The position numbers and the translations under genes were made by a program. 41,344 nucleotides of DNA, taken from positions 1 through 41,344 of the forward strand of contig NZ_JANFVR010000007.1 of assembly GCF_024609805.1 (NCBI RefSeq), written 5' to 3'. Below the pieces are notes generated by a model. That model was not told the origin of the DNA. It made no database searches and worked only from the letters and a program-made list of their open reading frames with translations. Below are positions 1 through 7,855 of the stretch, piece by piece. Origin of the DNA: Tahibacter caeni (GTDB taxonomy: Bacteria; Pseudomonadota; Gammaproteobacteria; Xanthomonadales; Rhodanobacteraceae). Each line of letters opens with the position of its first letter. Position 1 is the first letter of the stretch.

Positions 1-2
1 CG

Positions 3-386
3 GAACAGCGGCCGCGCGCGGCCGACGCGCGCGACACGTCGGCCGACCTCGCGGCGCGCGCGCGCGCCTATCTCGACATCAACTGCGGCCACTGCCACAG
101 CGCGAAGGGCGCGGCGAACACGTCGGGCCTGTTCCTCGACGTGGCCCACGAGCCCGGCATCCATTTCGGTTTCTGCAAGCAGCCCGTAGCGGCCGGCAAG
201 GGCACGGGCAACCGGCTCTACGACATCAAGCCCGGCGACGCCGCGGGCTCGGTGCTGCTGTACCGTCTCGAAAGCACGGACCCGGCGGTCATGATGCCCG
301 AGCTCGGCCGGTCGGTCGCGCATCGCGAAGGCGCGGCGCTGATCGGCGATTGGATCAACGCGCAGAGCGGGGACTGCAATCGATGA
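3..386 (+). CDS. C-terminal part of an SO2930-like diheme cytochrome c (5' end outside window)
   Basis: The frame is open from the window edge to a TGA at 384-386, so only the last 127 residues are present. They contain one c-type haem motif, CGHCH, in the context YLDINCGHCHSAKG, followed by NTSGLFLD and a tail with MMPELGRS and a final IGDW. This order matches my memory of the C-terminus of the SO2930 family of exported cytochromes, whose other haem site would lie upstream of the window. Such proteins act in the periplasm or at the outer membrane; the electron partner is unknown. The next gene, on the same strand after about 214 bp, is a TonB receptor, a neighbour I have seen associated with this family. 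Haem attachment is clear from the motif; the family name is recognised from memory. Confidence 0.8.
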   Translation, partial: EQRPRAADARDTSADLAARARAYLDINCGHCHSAKGAANTSGLFLDVAHEPGIHFGFCKQPVAAGKGTGNRLYDIKPGDAAGSVLLYRLESTDPAVMMPELGRSVAHREGAALIGDWINAQSGDCNR

Positions 387-495
387 GGCGCGGAGAAACG
401 CCATCCGGCAGAACACGGAATATCGCTGCGGCGGCATGCCGGCCCCGGCGACAGGCCGACCTGCGGCCGGCGGTTGCTTCTCCCCCTCACACGAA

Positions 496-529
496 CCTCT
501 CTCCCGGCTCGAACGCGCCGGGAGAGAGG
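496..529 (+). repeat. Perfect 13-bp inverted repeat in the leader of the TonB receptor gene
   Basis: Positions 496-508 and 517-529 are exact reverse complements with an 8-base loop. The arms are pyrimidine-rich on the left and purine-rich on the right. No T run follows; the next 40 bases are A-rich. It could act as a terminator-like hairpin for the cytochrome gene, an mRNA leader structure for the receptor, or a member of a dispersed intergenic repeat family. Confidence 0.6.
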
Positions 530-600
530 AGCAAGAAGTGAAAAACAGCAAGACCAAAACAGAAAAAAGCAAGCATCAGCCAACCCCCGGGGAGTGGACC

Positions 601-3030
601 ATGAAACCGATTCGCCGCCAGCTCGTCGCCAGCCTGCGCCAGGCCCTGCTCGTCTCGCTGACCGCAGCGAGCCTGCCCGCCGTCGCGCAGATCGCCGAGA
701 CCGAAGACAACCTGCTCGAACGCATCGTCGTCACGGCGCAGAGCCGCGAGCAGGAACTGCAGGAAGTCCCGATCGCGATCCAGGTCGTCGACGAAAAGCT
801 CATCACCGAGACCACCGCCTACGATCTGCAGGACATCGACAACTTCGTGCCCGGCCTCGTCGTCAGCGGACAGAAGACGCAGCCGTACTTCGCGATCCGC
901 GGCATCAGCACCGGCGACTTCGGCATCGGCACCGATCCGGCGGTCGGCGTCTACGTCGACGGCGTCTATTCGGCGCGCTCGGGCGGCTCGGTGCTCGCGT
1001 TCAACGACGTCGAGCGCATCGAAGTGCTCAAGGGCCCGCAGGGTACGCTGTTCGGCCGCAACAGCGCGGCCGGCGCGGTGTCGCTGATCAGCAAGCAGCC
1101 GGGCCGCGATCTCGAAGGCCGCGTGACCACGCGCTTCGGCAACGACGGCCAGCGCTACGTGGACGGGCTGATCAACACGCCGCTCGGCGACACGACCGCG
1201 CTGCGCGTCAGCGTGCTGCGCAACGAATCCGACGGCTGGCTGCGCGACGCGGCCACCGGCCGCGACCTCAACGGCGACGACAACTGGGCCGCGCGCGCCG
1301 CCTTTCGCTGGGACCTGTCGAACTCGACCAACGCCGTGCTGACCTGGGACCACGAGCGGCTCGACCAGCTCGCGCGCCCGGCCATCGGCATCGTGCCGTT
1401 GCCGGCGTCGCCGGACTGGCCGCCGTCGCCGCCGGATCCGGCGACCTATCTCGATCCGCGCCGCGCGCCCGTGTTCAACGACGTGGAGGGCAACGAGGAA
1501 TCGCGCACGTTCGACGGCGCGACTCTCGCGATCAATCACGACGCCGACTGGGGCCACCTGACCTCGACGACGGCCTGGCGCGAGTTCGACACGGTCAATC
1601 GCGAGGACGAGGATGGCACGAACCGGCGCTATCTGTATCTCGACACCGCCAACATCGAGGACAACCGCAGCTTCTACCAGGAGCTCAAGTTCTCCGGCGA
1701 CACGGGCACGGTGAACTGGGTCGCCGGCGCGAGCTACTACCGCGAGAAGGCCAACCAGACCTCGCAGGTCAACGTGTTCACCGACAGCCTCGACACCCTG
1801 ATCCGCAACCAGGGCCTCGCGCCGACGCCGGACGGCACCCTGTTCGGCTATTTCAGCGACGTGCTCGCCTCGTTCGACGCGCCGTTCAGCCTGCGCGACC
1901 ATCGCTGGCGCGAGGAGATGATCAACAGCGCCGACTCGCGCGCGTATGCGCTGTTCGGCGACACGATCTGGGCGCTCAGCGACACGACCCACTTCACGGT
2001 CGGCCTGCGCTACACGCGCGACGAGAAGAAATTCAGCTGGCTCAACGGCCCGCGCAGCGCGCCTACGCTGGATGCGACCGTCCAGCAGCTGTTGCCGCTG
2101 GTCGCGCAGCTGCCGCCGGAGCTGCAGGAGCAGGCGCTGTTCGCACTCGGCGTCGCCGGCAGCGACATCGTGTTCGCGAACGGCGAGCTCGAAGGCGTCA
2201 AGGTGCGCGACAGCAAATCCTGGAGCGACCTGAGCCCGCGCTTCGTGCTCGACCATCAGGTCACGCCGGACACCATGCTGTTCGCCTCGCTGGCCAAGGG
2301 CTACAAGGCCGGCGGCTACAACAGCCTGGACATCGGCGCGAAGTTCGACAACGAGGACGTCTGGAATCTCGAAGCCGGCCTCAAGCAGGTCGATCACGAG
2401 CACGGCCTGATGTGGAGCGCGTCGGCGTTCTACTACGTCTATTCCGACCGCCAGGCCATCCGCCTGGATCCGAACAGCGCCGGCAGCGGCGTGCCGCGCT
2501 ATCTCGTCGACACCAGCGACGAGAAGGCCTGGGGCATCGACGCCGGCCTGCAGTGGCAGCCGGTCCGCGCGCTGACTCTCGATGCGAATCTCGCGTTCAT
2601 CGATGCGACCTACAAGGACAAGGTCGCGCCGAGCGGCGCGGATCTGTCCGGCCAGGCGACCGGCGAGCCGTATCTGTCGTTCTCGCTCGGCGGCCAGTAC
2701 CGCTGGGATCTCGGCGGCGCCGGCGCGATGACCCTGTCGCTGCGCCACGCCTACCGCGGCAAGAGCCGCTGCAACGCCGACTCGCAGTTGCAGGGCGATT
2801 GCAGCGTCAGCCCGAACGTCGACGTCGGCGCCGCACAGCAGCGCACCGACCTGCGCCTGGGCTGGACCGACGCCGCCGACCACTGGCATGCGGCCGCGTT
2901 CGCGACGAACCTGTTCGACAAGCGCTACGTCGAAGGCGTCGGCAACTACACGACCGACGTGTTCGGCACCACCTACGCGACGATCAGCGCGCCGCGCCTG
3001 TACGGCGTGGAGGTCGGCTACCGGTTCTGA
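601..3030 (+). CDS. TonB-dependent outer-membrane receptor
   Basis: This encodes an 809-residue outer-membrane active transporter powered by TonB-ExbBD. The ATG at 601 is chosen because a GGGGAG ribosome site lies 6-11 bases upstream and the product begins with a signal peptide ending near LPAVAQ. An upstream in-frame ATG at 436 would add a stretch that does not look like protein. After cleavage come a TonB-box-like segment (ERIVVTAQ), the plug domain with FAIRGIS, VGVYVDGVY and VLKGPQGTLFGRN, and a long 22-strand-type barrel ending in YGVEVGYRF, with the terminal Phe needed for barrel assembly. The plug is of the class often called CirA/FecA or SusC-unrelated 'TonB receptor' in xanthomonads. 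The substrate cannot be read from the sequence. No FecR or sigma factor lies nearby, so regulation by surface signalling is unlikely. Confidence 0.95.
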   Translation: MKPIRRQLVASLRQALLVSLTAASLPAVAQIAETEDNLLERIVVTAQSREQELQEVPIAIQVVDEKLITETTAYDLQDIDNFVPGLVVSGQKTQPYFAIRGISTGDFGIGTDPAVGVYVDGVYSARSGGSVLAFNDVERIEVLKGPQGTLFGRNSAAGAVSLISKQPGRDLEGRVTTRFGNDGQRYVDGLINTPLGDTTALRVSVLRNESDGWLRDAATGRDLNGDDNWAARAAFRWDLSNSTNAVLTWDHERLDQLARPAIGIVPLPASPDWPPSPPDPATYLDPRRAPVFNDVEGNEESRTFDGATLAINHDADWGHLTSTTAWREFDTVNREDEDGTNRRYLYLDTANIEDNRSFYQELKFSGDTGTVNWVAGASYYREKANQTSQVNVFTDSLDTLIRNQGLAPTPDGTLFGYFSDVLASFDAPFSLRDHRWREEMINSADSRAYALFGDTIWALSDTTHFTVGLRYTRDEKKFSWLNGPRSAPTLDATVQQLLPLVAQLPPELQEQALFALGVAGSDIVFANGELEGVKVRDSKSWSDLSPRFVLDHQVTPDTMLFASLAKGYKAGGYNSLDIGAKFDNEDVWNLEAGLKQVDHEHGLMWSASAFYYVYSDRQAIRLDPNSAGSGVPRYLVDTSDEKAWGIDAGLQWQPVRALTLDANLAFIDATYKDKVAPSGADLSGQATGEPYLSFSLGGQYRWDLGGAGAMTLSLRHAYRGKSRCNADSQLQGDCSVSPNVDVGAAQQRTDLRLGWTDAADHWHAAAFATNLFDKRYVEGVGNYTTDVFGTTYATISAPRLYGVEVGYRF

Positions 3031-3039
3031 GCCCGCCGA

Positions 3040-3073
3040 TGGTGCCGGCGTCCGCGATGCGGCGCCGGCACCA
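3040..3073. terminator. Hairpin between convergent genes (possible bidirectional terminator)
   Basis: An 11-bp perfect stem, 3040-3050 with 3063-3073, lies between the end of the TonB receptor gene and the end of the convergent glycosidase-like gene. There is no T run, so it may stop transcription weakly or need Rho. Confidence 0.45.
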
Positions 3074-3085
3074 CGACCGGTCGAC

Positions 3086-3892
3086 TCACTTCGGCGGCGC
3101 CGGCTCGGCGTCGTCGCCGATCGCATCGACGACGCCGATCAGCGGACCCAGCCGCGCGCGCGCCGTATCGCGGCGCGGCGTCCGCGCATAAAAGCTCGAC
3201 ACCGAGCCGTCGAAATACAGCGCGTCGGAGCACTGCAGCACGTCACGGAAATACGTCGCGAATGCATGCAGGGTGACCGGCCGTTCGCTGATGACGAAAC
3301 GCACGCGCCCGCCGCAGATGCCCACGCCGTTGCGCACGTGGCGCGAGCGCGACGCCGGATCCAGGCGCGGATGCAGCGCGCCGTGCTGCAGCAGCAACGG
3401 ACCCGACTGCGTCGCGAGCTGCACGCCCGTCGCGACGTCCGCGTAGCGCGAGGCTTCGACGATCTGCGCGCCGCCGGCGCCGACCAGGAATACGCCGTTG
3501 GGCTTCAGGTAGAAATTGCCGGTGCCGTCGCCGAGGTCGAGCGGACTGCGCTCGATTCCGTCGGCGACGAACAGGCCGACCGGCCGGAAGCCCGGATGGA
3601 ACATGCCGGCGTTCATGCCCCAGCGCAGCCGCCGGCCGCGCCGCTGCAGCCAGGCATCGAGCCGGCGCAGACTCAGGAACGGACGCTGCGCGTCGTCGTC
3701 GAGGAACAGCGCGAGGCGGTCGTGCGCGAGGTCGACGTCGACGACCGTGCAGGCCGCCTCGGGCCCGACCGCCGCAACGCCGTGCAGGCCGCCGAACAGC
3801 AGTCCGAACACGGCGACGGCCCGGCGCCGCAGTGTCCACGACGGCGGCGCCGCATCGGCACGCGCCGGAGGCCGGCTTCGTTCGCGCTGCAT
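3086..3892 (-). CDS. Phosphodiester glycosidase family protein (NAGPA/DUF2233-like), exported
   Basis: The 268-residue product has a basic N-terminus, a hydrophobic segment at about residues 24-43 that looks like a signal peptide or anchor, and one DUF2233 (NAGPA-like) domain filling the rest. Recognisable family motifs are WGMNAGMF, GFRPVGLFV, LKPNGVFLV, the ATQSGPLLL segment and LYFDGSVSSFYA near the C-terminus. Characterised members remove N-acetylglucosamine from phosphodiesters, as in the mammalian uncovering enzyme; in bacteria the substrate is generally a cell-wall or exopolysaccharide phosphodiester and is not known here. The ATG at 3892 has GGAG five bases upstream. The gene converges on the TonB receptor gene and has no obvious operon partner; the next minus-strand gene starts about 80 bp away on its 5' side. 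Confidence 0.85.
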   Translation of the reverse strand: MQRERSRPPARADAAPPSWTLRRRAVAVFGLLFGGLHGVAAVGPEAACTVVDVDLAHDRLALFLDDDAQRPFLSLRRLDAWLQRRGRRLRWGMNAGMFHPGFRPVGLFVADGIERSPLDLGDGTGNFYLKPNGVFLVGAGGAQIVEASRYADVATGVQLATQSGPLLLQHGALHPRLDPASRSRHVRNGVGICGGRVRFVISERPVTLHAFATYFRDVLQCSDALYFDGSVSSFYARTPRRDTARARLGPLIGVVDAIGDDAEPAPPK

Positions 3893-3973
3893 GGAAACTC
3901 CATCGACCCGACCGCGCGAATCTACACCGTAACGACCGCGGCTACGTGCAGGCCGAGCCCGGTCGACGCGCCG

Positions 3974-4651
3974 TCACCAGCGCTTCCACCAGGGCCGCTT
4001 GCCGCCGCGGTAGACGAAGCCCGGCGCCGCGCGCACGTTGTCGTCGATGCGCAAGGTCGCCTCGACGCGGTCGAGCAGGCTGCGCGCGCGCGACAGCGCA
4101 TGATCGGGAAAGCGCGCATCGTGTGTGCGCGCATCGGACAGGTTCCAGAGCAGGCCGCTCGCGCCCGCGTCGCCGTAGGGGTCGCGCGCCCAGCCGAGCA
4201 GATCGCCGTGCTCGGACCGGGTCACCTGGCCGCTGGCCATCGCGTGCTGGAGCACCTGCGCTTCGCGCACGCCGGCCGTCGTGCGCTCGACGCAATGCAC
4301 TTTGACGAGAAAACCGAATTCGCGGAACGGCAGCACCAGCGAAGCGAGGTAGCTCAGGCCGCCGGACGGCTGCGGCAGCTTGCGCACGATACGCACGGCC
4401 GCGCAGCCGGCCACGCGCACGGGGTCGCATTCGATGAGCCCGTGGCCCTCGGCGACGGCGCGCTCGCGATAGAAGCGGCGCACGCCGGCGGTATCCGTCG
4501 GATCCGCGGCGAGGTCCGGCGGACCGTCGATGAAATGCACGCCGAGCGTATCGCCGCCGGCGCTGGTCCATTCGCGCAGTGCGCTGCCGGTCGTGGTCAT
4601 GCGCAGGCCGCGCAGGTCGAAGCGCAGCGATTCCGCCGAAATCAGCATCAT
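3974..4651 (-). CDS. Protein of unknown function, 225 residues
   Basis: I do not recognise this family. The frame continues upstream to a TTG at 4849, but the upstream residues are Arg-rich shadow-like sequence, so the double ATG at 4651/4648, directly preceded by AGGG, is the likely start. The protein has no signal peptide or membrane segment and looks like a single alpha/beta cytoplasmic domain: a strand-rich N-terminus (LISAESLRFDLRGLRM), a central segment with CDPVRVAGCAAVRIVRKL and a long FREFGFLVKVHCVERTTAGVREA stretch, and a basic C-terminus ending WWKRW. The body resembles small lipid- or stress-related proteins of the type predicted to bind hydrophobic ligands only in general composition, so no function is proposed. 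It is 81 bp upstream (5' side) of the glycosidase-like gene and may share its transcript. Confidence 0.7.
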   Translation of the reverse strand: MMLISAESLRFDLRGLRMTTTGSALREWTSAGGDTLGVHFIDGPPDLAADPTDTAGVRRFYRERAVAEGHGLIECDPVRVAGCAAVRIVRKLPQPSGGLSYLASLVLPFREFGFLVKVHCVERTTAGVREAQVLQHAMASGQVTRSEHGDLLGWARDPYGDAGASGLLWNLSDARTHDARFPDHALSRARSLLDRVEATLRIDDNVRAAPGFVYRGGKRPWWKRW

Positions 4652-4985
4652 CCCTGCGCGTACCCTGGGCCACGGCCTGCCGCGTTCGCGGCGCCGTCGT
4701 ACGCCAAGTCGCTGCGTCGTGGTTCTGTCCGTGTCATCGCTCGCCTTGATTGTCTGCGGCGACCGCCGTCCCGCTCCTCGCGGAAGCCGGCTCGGCCGCT
4801 GCGCCGCAACATCGATTCGCGCCGATATTCCCATGACGGAGCAGGCCAAGAAAGACCGTCACGACGGCGGCGTGACGGTTTCGACACCTGCCGCGAACGC
4901 AACCGCCATCTGCTGCGGATCGCGCGCCGCACGGGCCGCTTCATGCGACCATCGTCGAACGATCCGCCGCCACGACCGGAGCGCC
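4652..4985. other. Divergent intergenic region with a 25-bp dyad
   Basis: This 334-bp stretch separates the divergent starts of the unknown protein (minus) and the HisN-like gene (plus). The main visible element is the perfect inverted repeat at 4855-4879. A smaller 13-bp palindrome sits at about 4951-4964. I see no convincing sigma-70 hexamer pair and no further coding sequence. Confidence 0.5.
4855..4879. promoter_or_regulatory. 9-bp inverted repeat with 7-bp spacer, possible operator
   Basis: ACCGTCACG at 4855-4863 and its exact complement at 4871-4879 flank seven bases. The spacing puts the half-site centres 16 bp apart, suited to a dimeric regulator; it could also fold as an RNA hairpin. 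No T run follows. Confidence 0.4.
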
Positions 4986-5801
4986 GTGAACCGTCCCGAC
5001 CTGCAGGAACTGCTGCGCTTCGCGCTGGAACTGGCCGATCTCGCGCAGGCGCAGATCCTCCCGCACTACCAGCGCTGCGGCACCGAACTCAAGGCCGACG
5101 GCAGTGAAGTCACCGCGGCCGATCGCGCCGCCGAACGGGCGATACGCGCGGCGATCGCGCAGCGTCATCCGATGCACGCGGTGATCGGCGAGGAATTCGG
5201 CGGCGAGCGCGACGCGCCGGCGCAGTGGATCGTCGATCCGCTGGACGGCACCAGCGCGTTCGCGCTCGGCATGCCGCTGTTCGGCACACTGATCGCCTAT
5301 GCCGAGCACGGCGAGCCGCTGGTCGGCGTGATCCATTTTCCGGTGCTCGGCGAAACGGTCTACGCCGCGCTCGGCGGCGGCTGCTGGTTCCGTCGCCGCG
5401 ACGGCGCGACGGAACGCGTCCGCGTCGGCGCGGCGGCCGCGATCGAGGATGCCGTCGTCTCCGCCTCCGGCGTGCACGCGACCGACGTGCTGCCCGCCGC
5501 CGACGGCACCGCCCACGTGCTGACGCCGTTGCTGCGGCGCGCGCGCAAGTTCCGCTTCTGCGGCGACTGCCTGCAGCACGCGCTGGTCTGCCGCGGCAGC
5601 CTGCACGTCGCGATCGACACCGTCATGCAGCCCTGGGACATCGCCGCGCTGGTGCCCTGCATCGAGGAGGCCGGCGGCGTCGCGAGCGCGCTGGACGGCC
5701 GCCGCGAAGGCCTGGTGCACGCCGGCAGCCTCGTCGCTTCCTGCAGTCCCGCGCTGCACGCGGCCGTGCTCGACGTGCTGAATGCACGGGAGGGCTGCTG
5801 A
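4986..5801 (+). CDS. hisN: Inositol monophosphatase family protein, probable histidinol-phosphatase
   Basis: The 271-residue product carries the lithium-sensitive Mg-dependent phosphatase signature: GEE at residues 68-70, DPLDGT at 84-89 and PWDIAAL with the third metal-binding Asp at 218. These residues bind the Mg ions used to hydrolyse a phosphate monoester. The segment GMPLFGTLIAY after the DPLDGT motif, and the length, fit the HisN-like branch, which hydrolyses histidinol phosphate, better than SuhB or CysQ. The start is the GTG at 4986, preceded by GGAG with a 4-base gap; upstream codons in this frame look non-coding. No other histidine-biosynthesis gene is nearby, so the substrate is inferred from sequence only. 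A general inositol- or nucleotide-phosphatase role remains possible. Confidence 0.85.
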   Translation: MNRPDLQELLRFALELADLAQAQILPHYQRCGTELKADGSEVTAADRAAERAIRAAIAQRHPMHAVIGEEFGGERDAPAQWIVDPLDGTSAFALGMPLFGTLIAYAEHGEPLVGVIHFPVLGETVYAALGGGCWFRRRDGATERVRVGAAAAIEDAVVSASGVHATDVLPAADGTAHVLTPLLRRARKFRFCGDCLQHALVCRGSLHVAIDTVMQPWDIAALVPCIEEAGGVASALDGRREGLVHAGSLVASCSPALHAAVLDVLNAREGC

Positions 5802-5898
5802 ACCTGACGATCGTCGATCGATCCGGCCGCCGCGATCGGCGGCAGTAGCCGTCGCCGCCGTGCGCCGCCGCCGTCTCATCGCCTTCCCGGAGTCGCCC

Positions 5899-6356
5899 AT
5901 GATCTATCTGCTGCTCAAGCTCGTGCATGTCGCCGCGGTCGTGCTGTTCCTCGGCAATACGACGCTGGGATTATTCTGGGTGCGCCACGCCCGCCGCCTG
6001 GACGCGCCGGCGCGCATCGCCGAAACCCTGGACGGCGTGATCCGCAGCGACCGCCTGTTACCCTGCCCTGCGTGCTGATCCTCGCCGTGGCCGGCATCGG
6101 CGCGGCGCTGTACGGCGGCCTGCCGCTGCTGCGCACGCCCTGGATCGCCGCAGGCCTGGCGCTGTTCGCGCTGTCGGGGTTCAGCTATCGCTGGGTAGGG
6201 CAGCTGCAGCAGCGCATCCTCGGCGAAGCCCGCCGCCCCGACGCGACGCTCGCGCAGCTCGACCCGCTGCTGCAGCGCTGGAGCCGCATCGCCAGCTTCA
6301 GCGTCGGACTGGCCTGGATCGCGCTGATCGTCATGGTGCTCAAGATTCCGCGCTGA
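5899..6356 (+). pseudogene. DUF2269 family membrane protein gene, broken by a one-base deletion
   Basis: Two overlapping frames together encode one four-helix membrane protein of about 152 residues. The first frame starts at the ATG at 5899 (GGAG upstream) with YLLLKLVHVAAVVLFLGN and runs to SDRLL before going out of frame at about 6057-6060. The second frame carries LPCVLILAVAGIGAALY, then two more hydrophobic segments, and stops at 6354-6356. Restoring one base after the TT near 6058 rejoins them as a typical DUF2269 sequence (R-S-D-R-L-F-T-L-P-C). The family is an inner-membrane protein of unknown function. The lesion could be a true pseudogene mutation or an assembly error in this single position. 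The downstream half keeps good codon use, so any mutation is recent. Confidence 0.75.
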
Positions 6357-6371
6357 GTGCCGGCGCGGCGT

Positions 6372-6431
6372 CCAGCGCCGAACACGACGTGCCGCGTCTG
6401 CCGGAGCAGGCCGTGGACCAGTACGAAGTCC
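6372..6431 (-). pseudogene. Duplicated 3'-end fragment of thpR
   Basis: From 6381 to 6431 this matches 7881-7931, the 3' end of thpR, at 46 of 51 bases by eye, in the same orientation and exactly 1,500 bp away; the match extends with one indel to about 6372. On the minus strand it still reads VLVHGLLRQTRHVVFG against VLVHSLLGQTRHVVLG in the intact protein. There is no start or upstream part of the gene. It marks the far edge of the low-GC segment that follows. Confidence 0.8.
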
Positions 6432-6515
6432 CCGTGCCTGCCTGCGCAGGCGATCACGCGACATATTCGCCTGATCGATCGGTCCAGACGCTCGTCTTCA
6501 GGGAGATACAAGGCG

Positions 6516-6758
6516 ATGAAGATCTACGGCCGCGCAGCGGCGAACAGCAACGATGCCGCACCGAGCGCCCTCGTCGAGGCCGCGTTATGCGCAACGCCGG
6601 ACGAACTGCGCCGCATCGCCGCGTTCCTGACGCTCTGCGCCGACGAGCTGGAGTACCTGGGCGAGCGCTACGGCCATCTGCATCTCGCCGACCGCATGAG
6701 CGGGTTCGGCGGATCGCCGACTCTGACCGTGTTTGCCGCCGAATCCGGCTCAGCGTGA
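6516..6758 (+). CDS. Small Imm32-like protein
   Basis: This 80-residue cytoplasmic protein starts MKIYGRAAAN at the ATG at 6516, with AAGG three bases and GGGAG eleven bases upstream. The segment DELRRIAAFLTLCADELE is the part I associate with the Imm32 immunity-protein family of polymorphic toxin systems (typical pattern: MKIYG, an acidic SEV-like stretch, PEELRKIAAFL, CAxE, then HxHLxD). Here the later part reads YGHLHLADRM. Such proteins are thought to bind and neutralise a partner toxin. No toxin gene is adjacent; the neighbour is an exported protein on the opposite strand. The assignment is from memory of the family pattern and is moderate. The gene lies in the low-GC segment bounded by thpR copies, which suggests transfer. 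Confidence 0.6.
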   Translation: MKIYGRAAANSNDAAPSALVEAALCATPDELRRIAAFLTLCADELEYLGERYGHLHLADRMSGFGGSPTLTVFAAESGSA

Positions 6759-6790
6759 TAGCAAGCGGGCAGGATCGGGGATCTACTACT

Positions 6791-7684
6791 TCAACGCATC
6801 GGCGCCGAATCGTCGAAATCGCTCGCGAACAGGCGATCGATGGACAGCTGAAGATAGCTTATCGGGGCCGGAACCGCGGGAAGCAGTCGACCGCCGTTCG
6901 CTGCGTCGGTCATCCATTGATCGATCAGTTGTATCGGAAAGGCCAGCGGCCGCTCGTAGACGGAATTCGACGTCAACCGAACAAGACAGCTGGATTCGCC
7001 CCGCGGCGGCACGTCGGGTAGCAGAACTCCGTAACCGAAGTCGAAACACATCGGTCCGTATACGGAGCTGCCGCAACCGCCGGCGATTGCGCCGTCCACC
7101 GCGAAAGGTAGCGCTTCCATCAGGCAAAAGCCGGCCCGCAGATCACGCACAGTCACCGCTGAGTCGTTGTGGACTACGAGACTTACCAGCCCCTGCGCAC
7201 GGCCATTCTGGAGTATCGAGGCAGGCGCCGCCTCGAGGCGCAACTCCAGCCCAGGAACCGTGCCGAGCTTGAAGTTCAGCGAATTGATCCGCGTCCCCGA
7301 ATAAGGTTCGTTAGAAAACTCGATCGCCAAGTCGCTGCGCGACGAAGCATTGCGCTGTACCGCGTAGGAACATGTGTAATCTCCGGCTGGAAAATAGATC
7401 GACTGCGACCAGGGCAATTCCTGCAGATCGGGGCAACTCGCAGGGCTGTCCCCAGCTGTCGTCACGATGTATTGATCTGTCCCCGCCGAGTGGCACCACA
7501 GGTGGGCGGCTGCGCCGGTGCCGTGAGCACGAAACCGGAAAATTCCCCGATCGCCGGGCAACAGATGCCGGATCGTATCGTCGAGCGGCGTCAATACCAC
7601 GTCGGGAACGGACTGGGCATTGGCCGGCGCAATGATCGATAGCAATACTGCTGCGGCTATGGCGTTGGGGCGCAATCTGGTCAT
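6791..7684 (-). CDS. Exported protein of unknown function, 297 residues
   Basis: The start at 7684 is chosen because the product then begins with a clear signal peptide (MTRLRPNAIAAAVLLSIIAP, cleavage after ANA); an upstream in-frame ATG at 7813 would bury it. No good ribosome site is visible. The mature part is rich in beta-strand-like segments and has about eight cysteines, among them those in LWCHSAG, SCPDLQEL, YTCSYAV, GFCLMEA, GCGSS and CFDFGYG, suggesting disulfides in the periplasm or outside the cell. A middle segment (SLVVHNDSAVTVRDLRAGF) looks like an immunoglobulin-like fold. The C-terminus carries IDRLFASDFDD, a short motif also seen near the N-terminus of the DUF1800 protein. GC content is about 57 %, well under the neighbours, in keeping with transfer. 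I do not recognise the family. Confidence 0.75.
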   Translation of the reverse strand: MTRLRPNAIAAAVLLSIIAPANAQSVPDVVLTPLDDTIRHLLPGDRGIFRFRAHGTGAAAHLWCHSAGTDQYIVTTAGDSPASCPDLQELPWSQSIYFPAGDYTCSYAVQRNASSRSDLAIEFSNEPYSGTRINSLNFKLGTVPGLELRLEAAPASILQNGRAQGLVSLVVHNDSAVTVRDLRAGFCLMEALPFAVDGAIAGGCGSSVYGPMCFDFGYGVLLPDVPPRGESSCLVRLTSNSVYERPLAFPIQLIDQWMTDAANGGRLLPAVPAPISYLQLSIDRLFASDFDDSAPMR

Positions 7685-7855
7685 GCTGTAAGGATGGCGC
7701 AATCTCGTGGCAACGCTACCCTTGTCAGTGATGCCGCAGACAACCGCGTTGTTTTCTCCAAGACGACCGAGACGCAAACGTCCCCCAGGCATCGCTTCCC
7801 GTGGTGCGGCCACTCGACGCCGGGTGGATTCCCGCTGACGCCACGTGGCGTTGGC

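Noticed and set aside
436-600. Earlier start of the TonB receptor at 436
   Set aside because: It would place 55 low-quality residues, including the hairpin, before a clear signal peptide that has its own strong ribosome site.
4652-4849. Earlier TTG start of the unknown 225-residue protein
   Set aside because: The added 66 residues are Arg/Ser-rich shadow-like sequence and span the intergenic region, with a better start at 4651.
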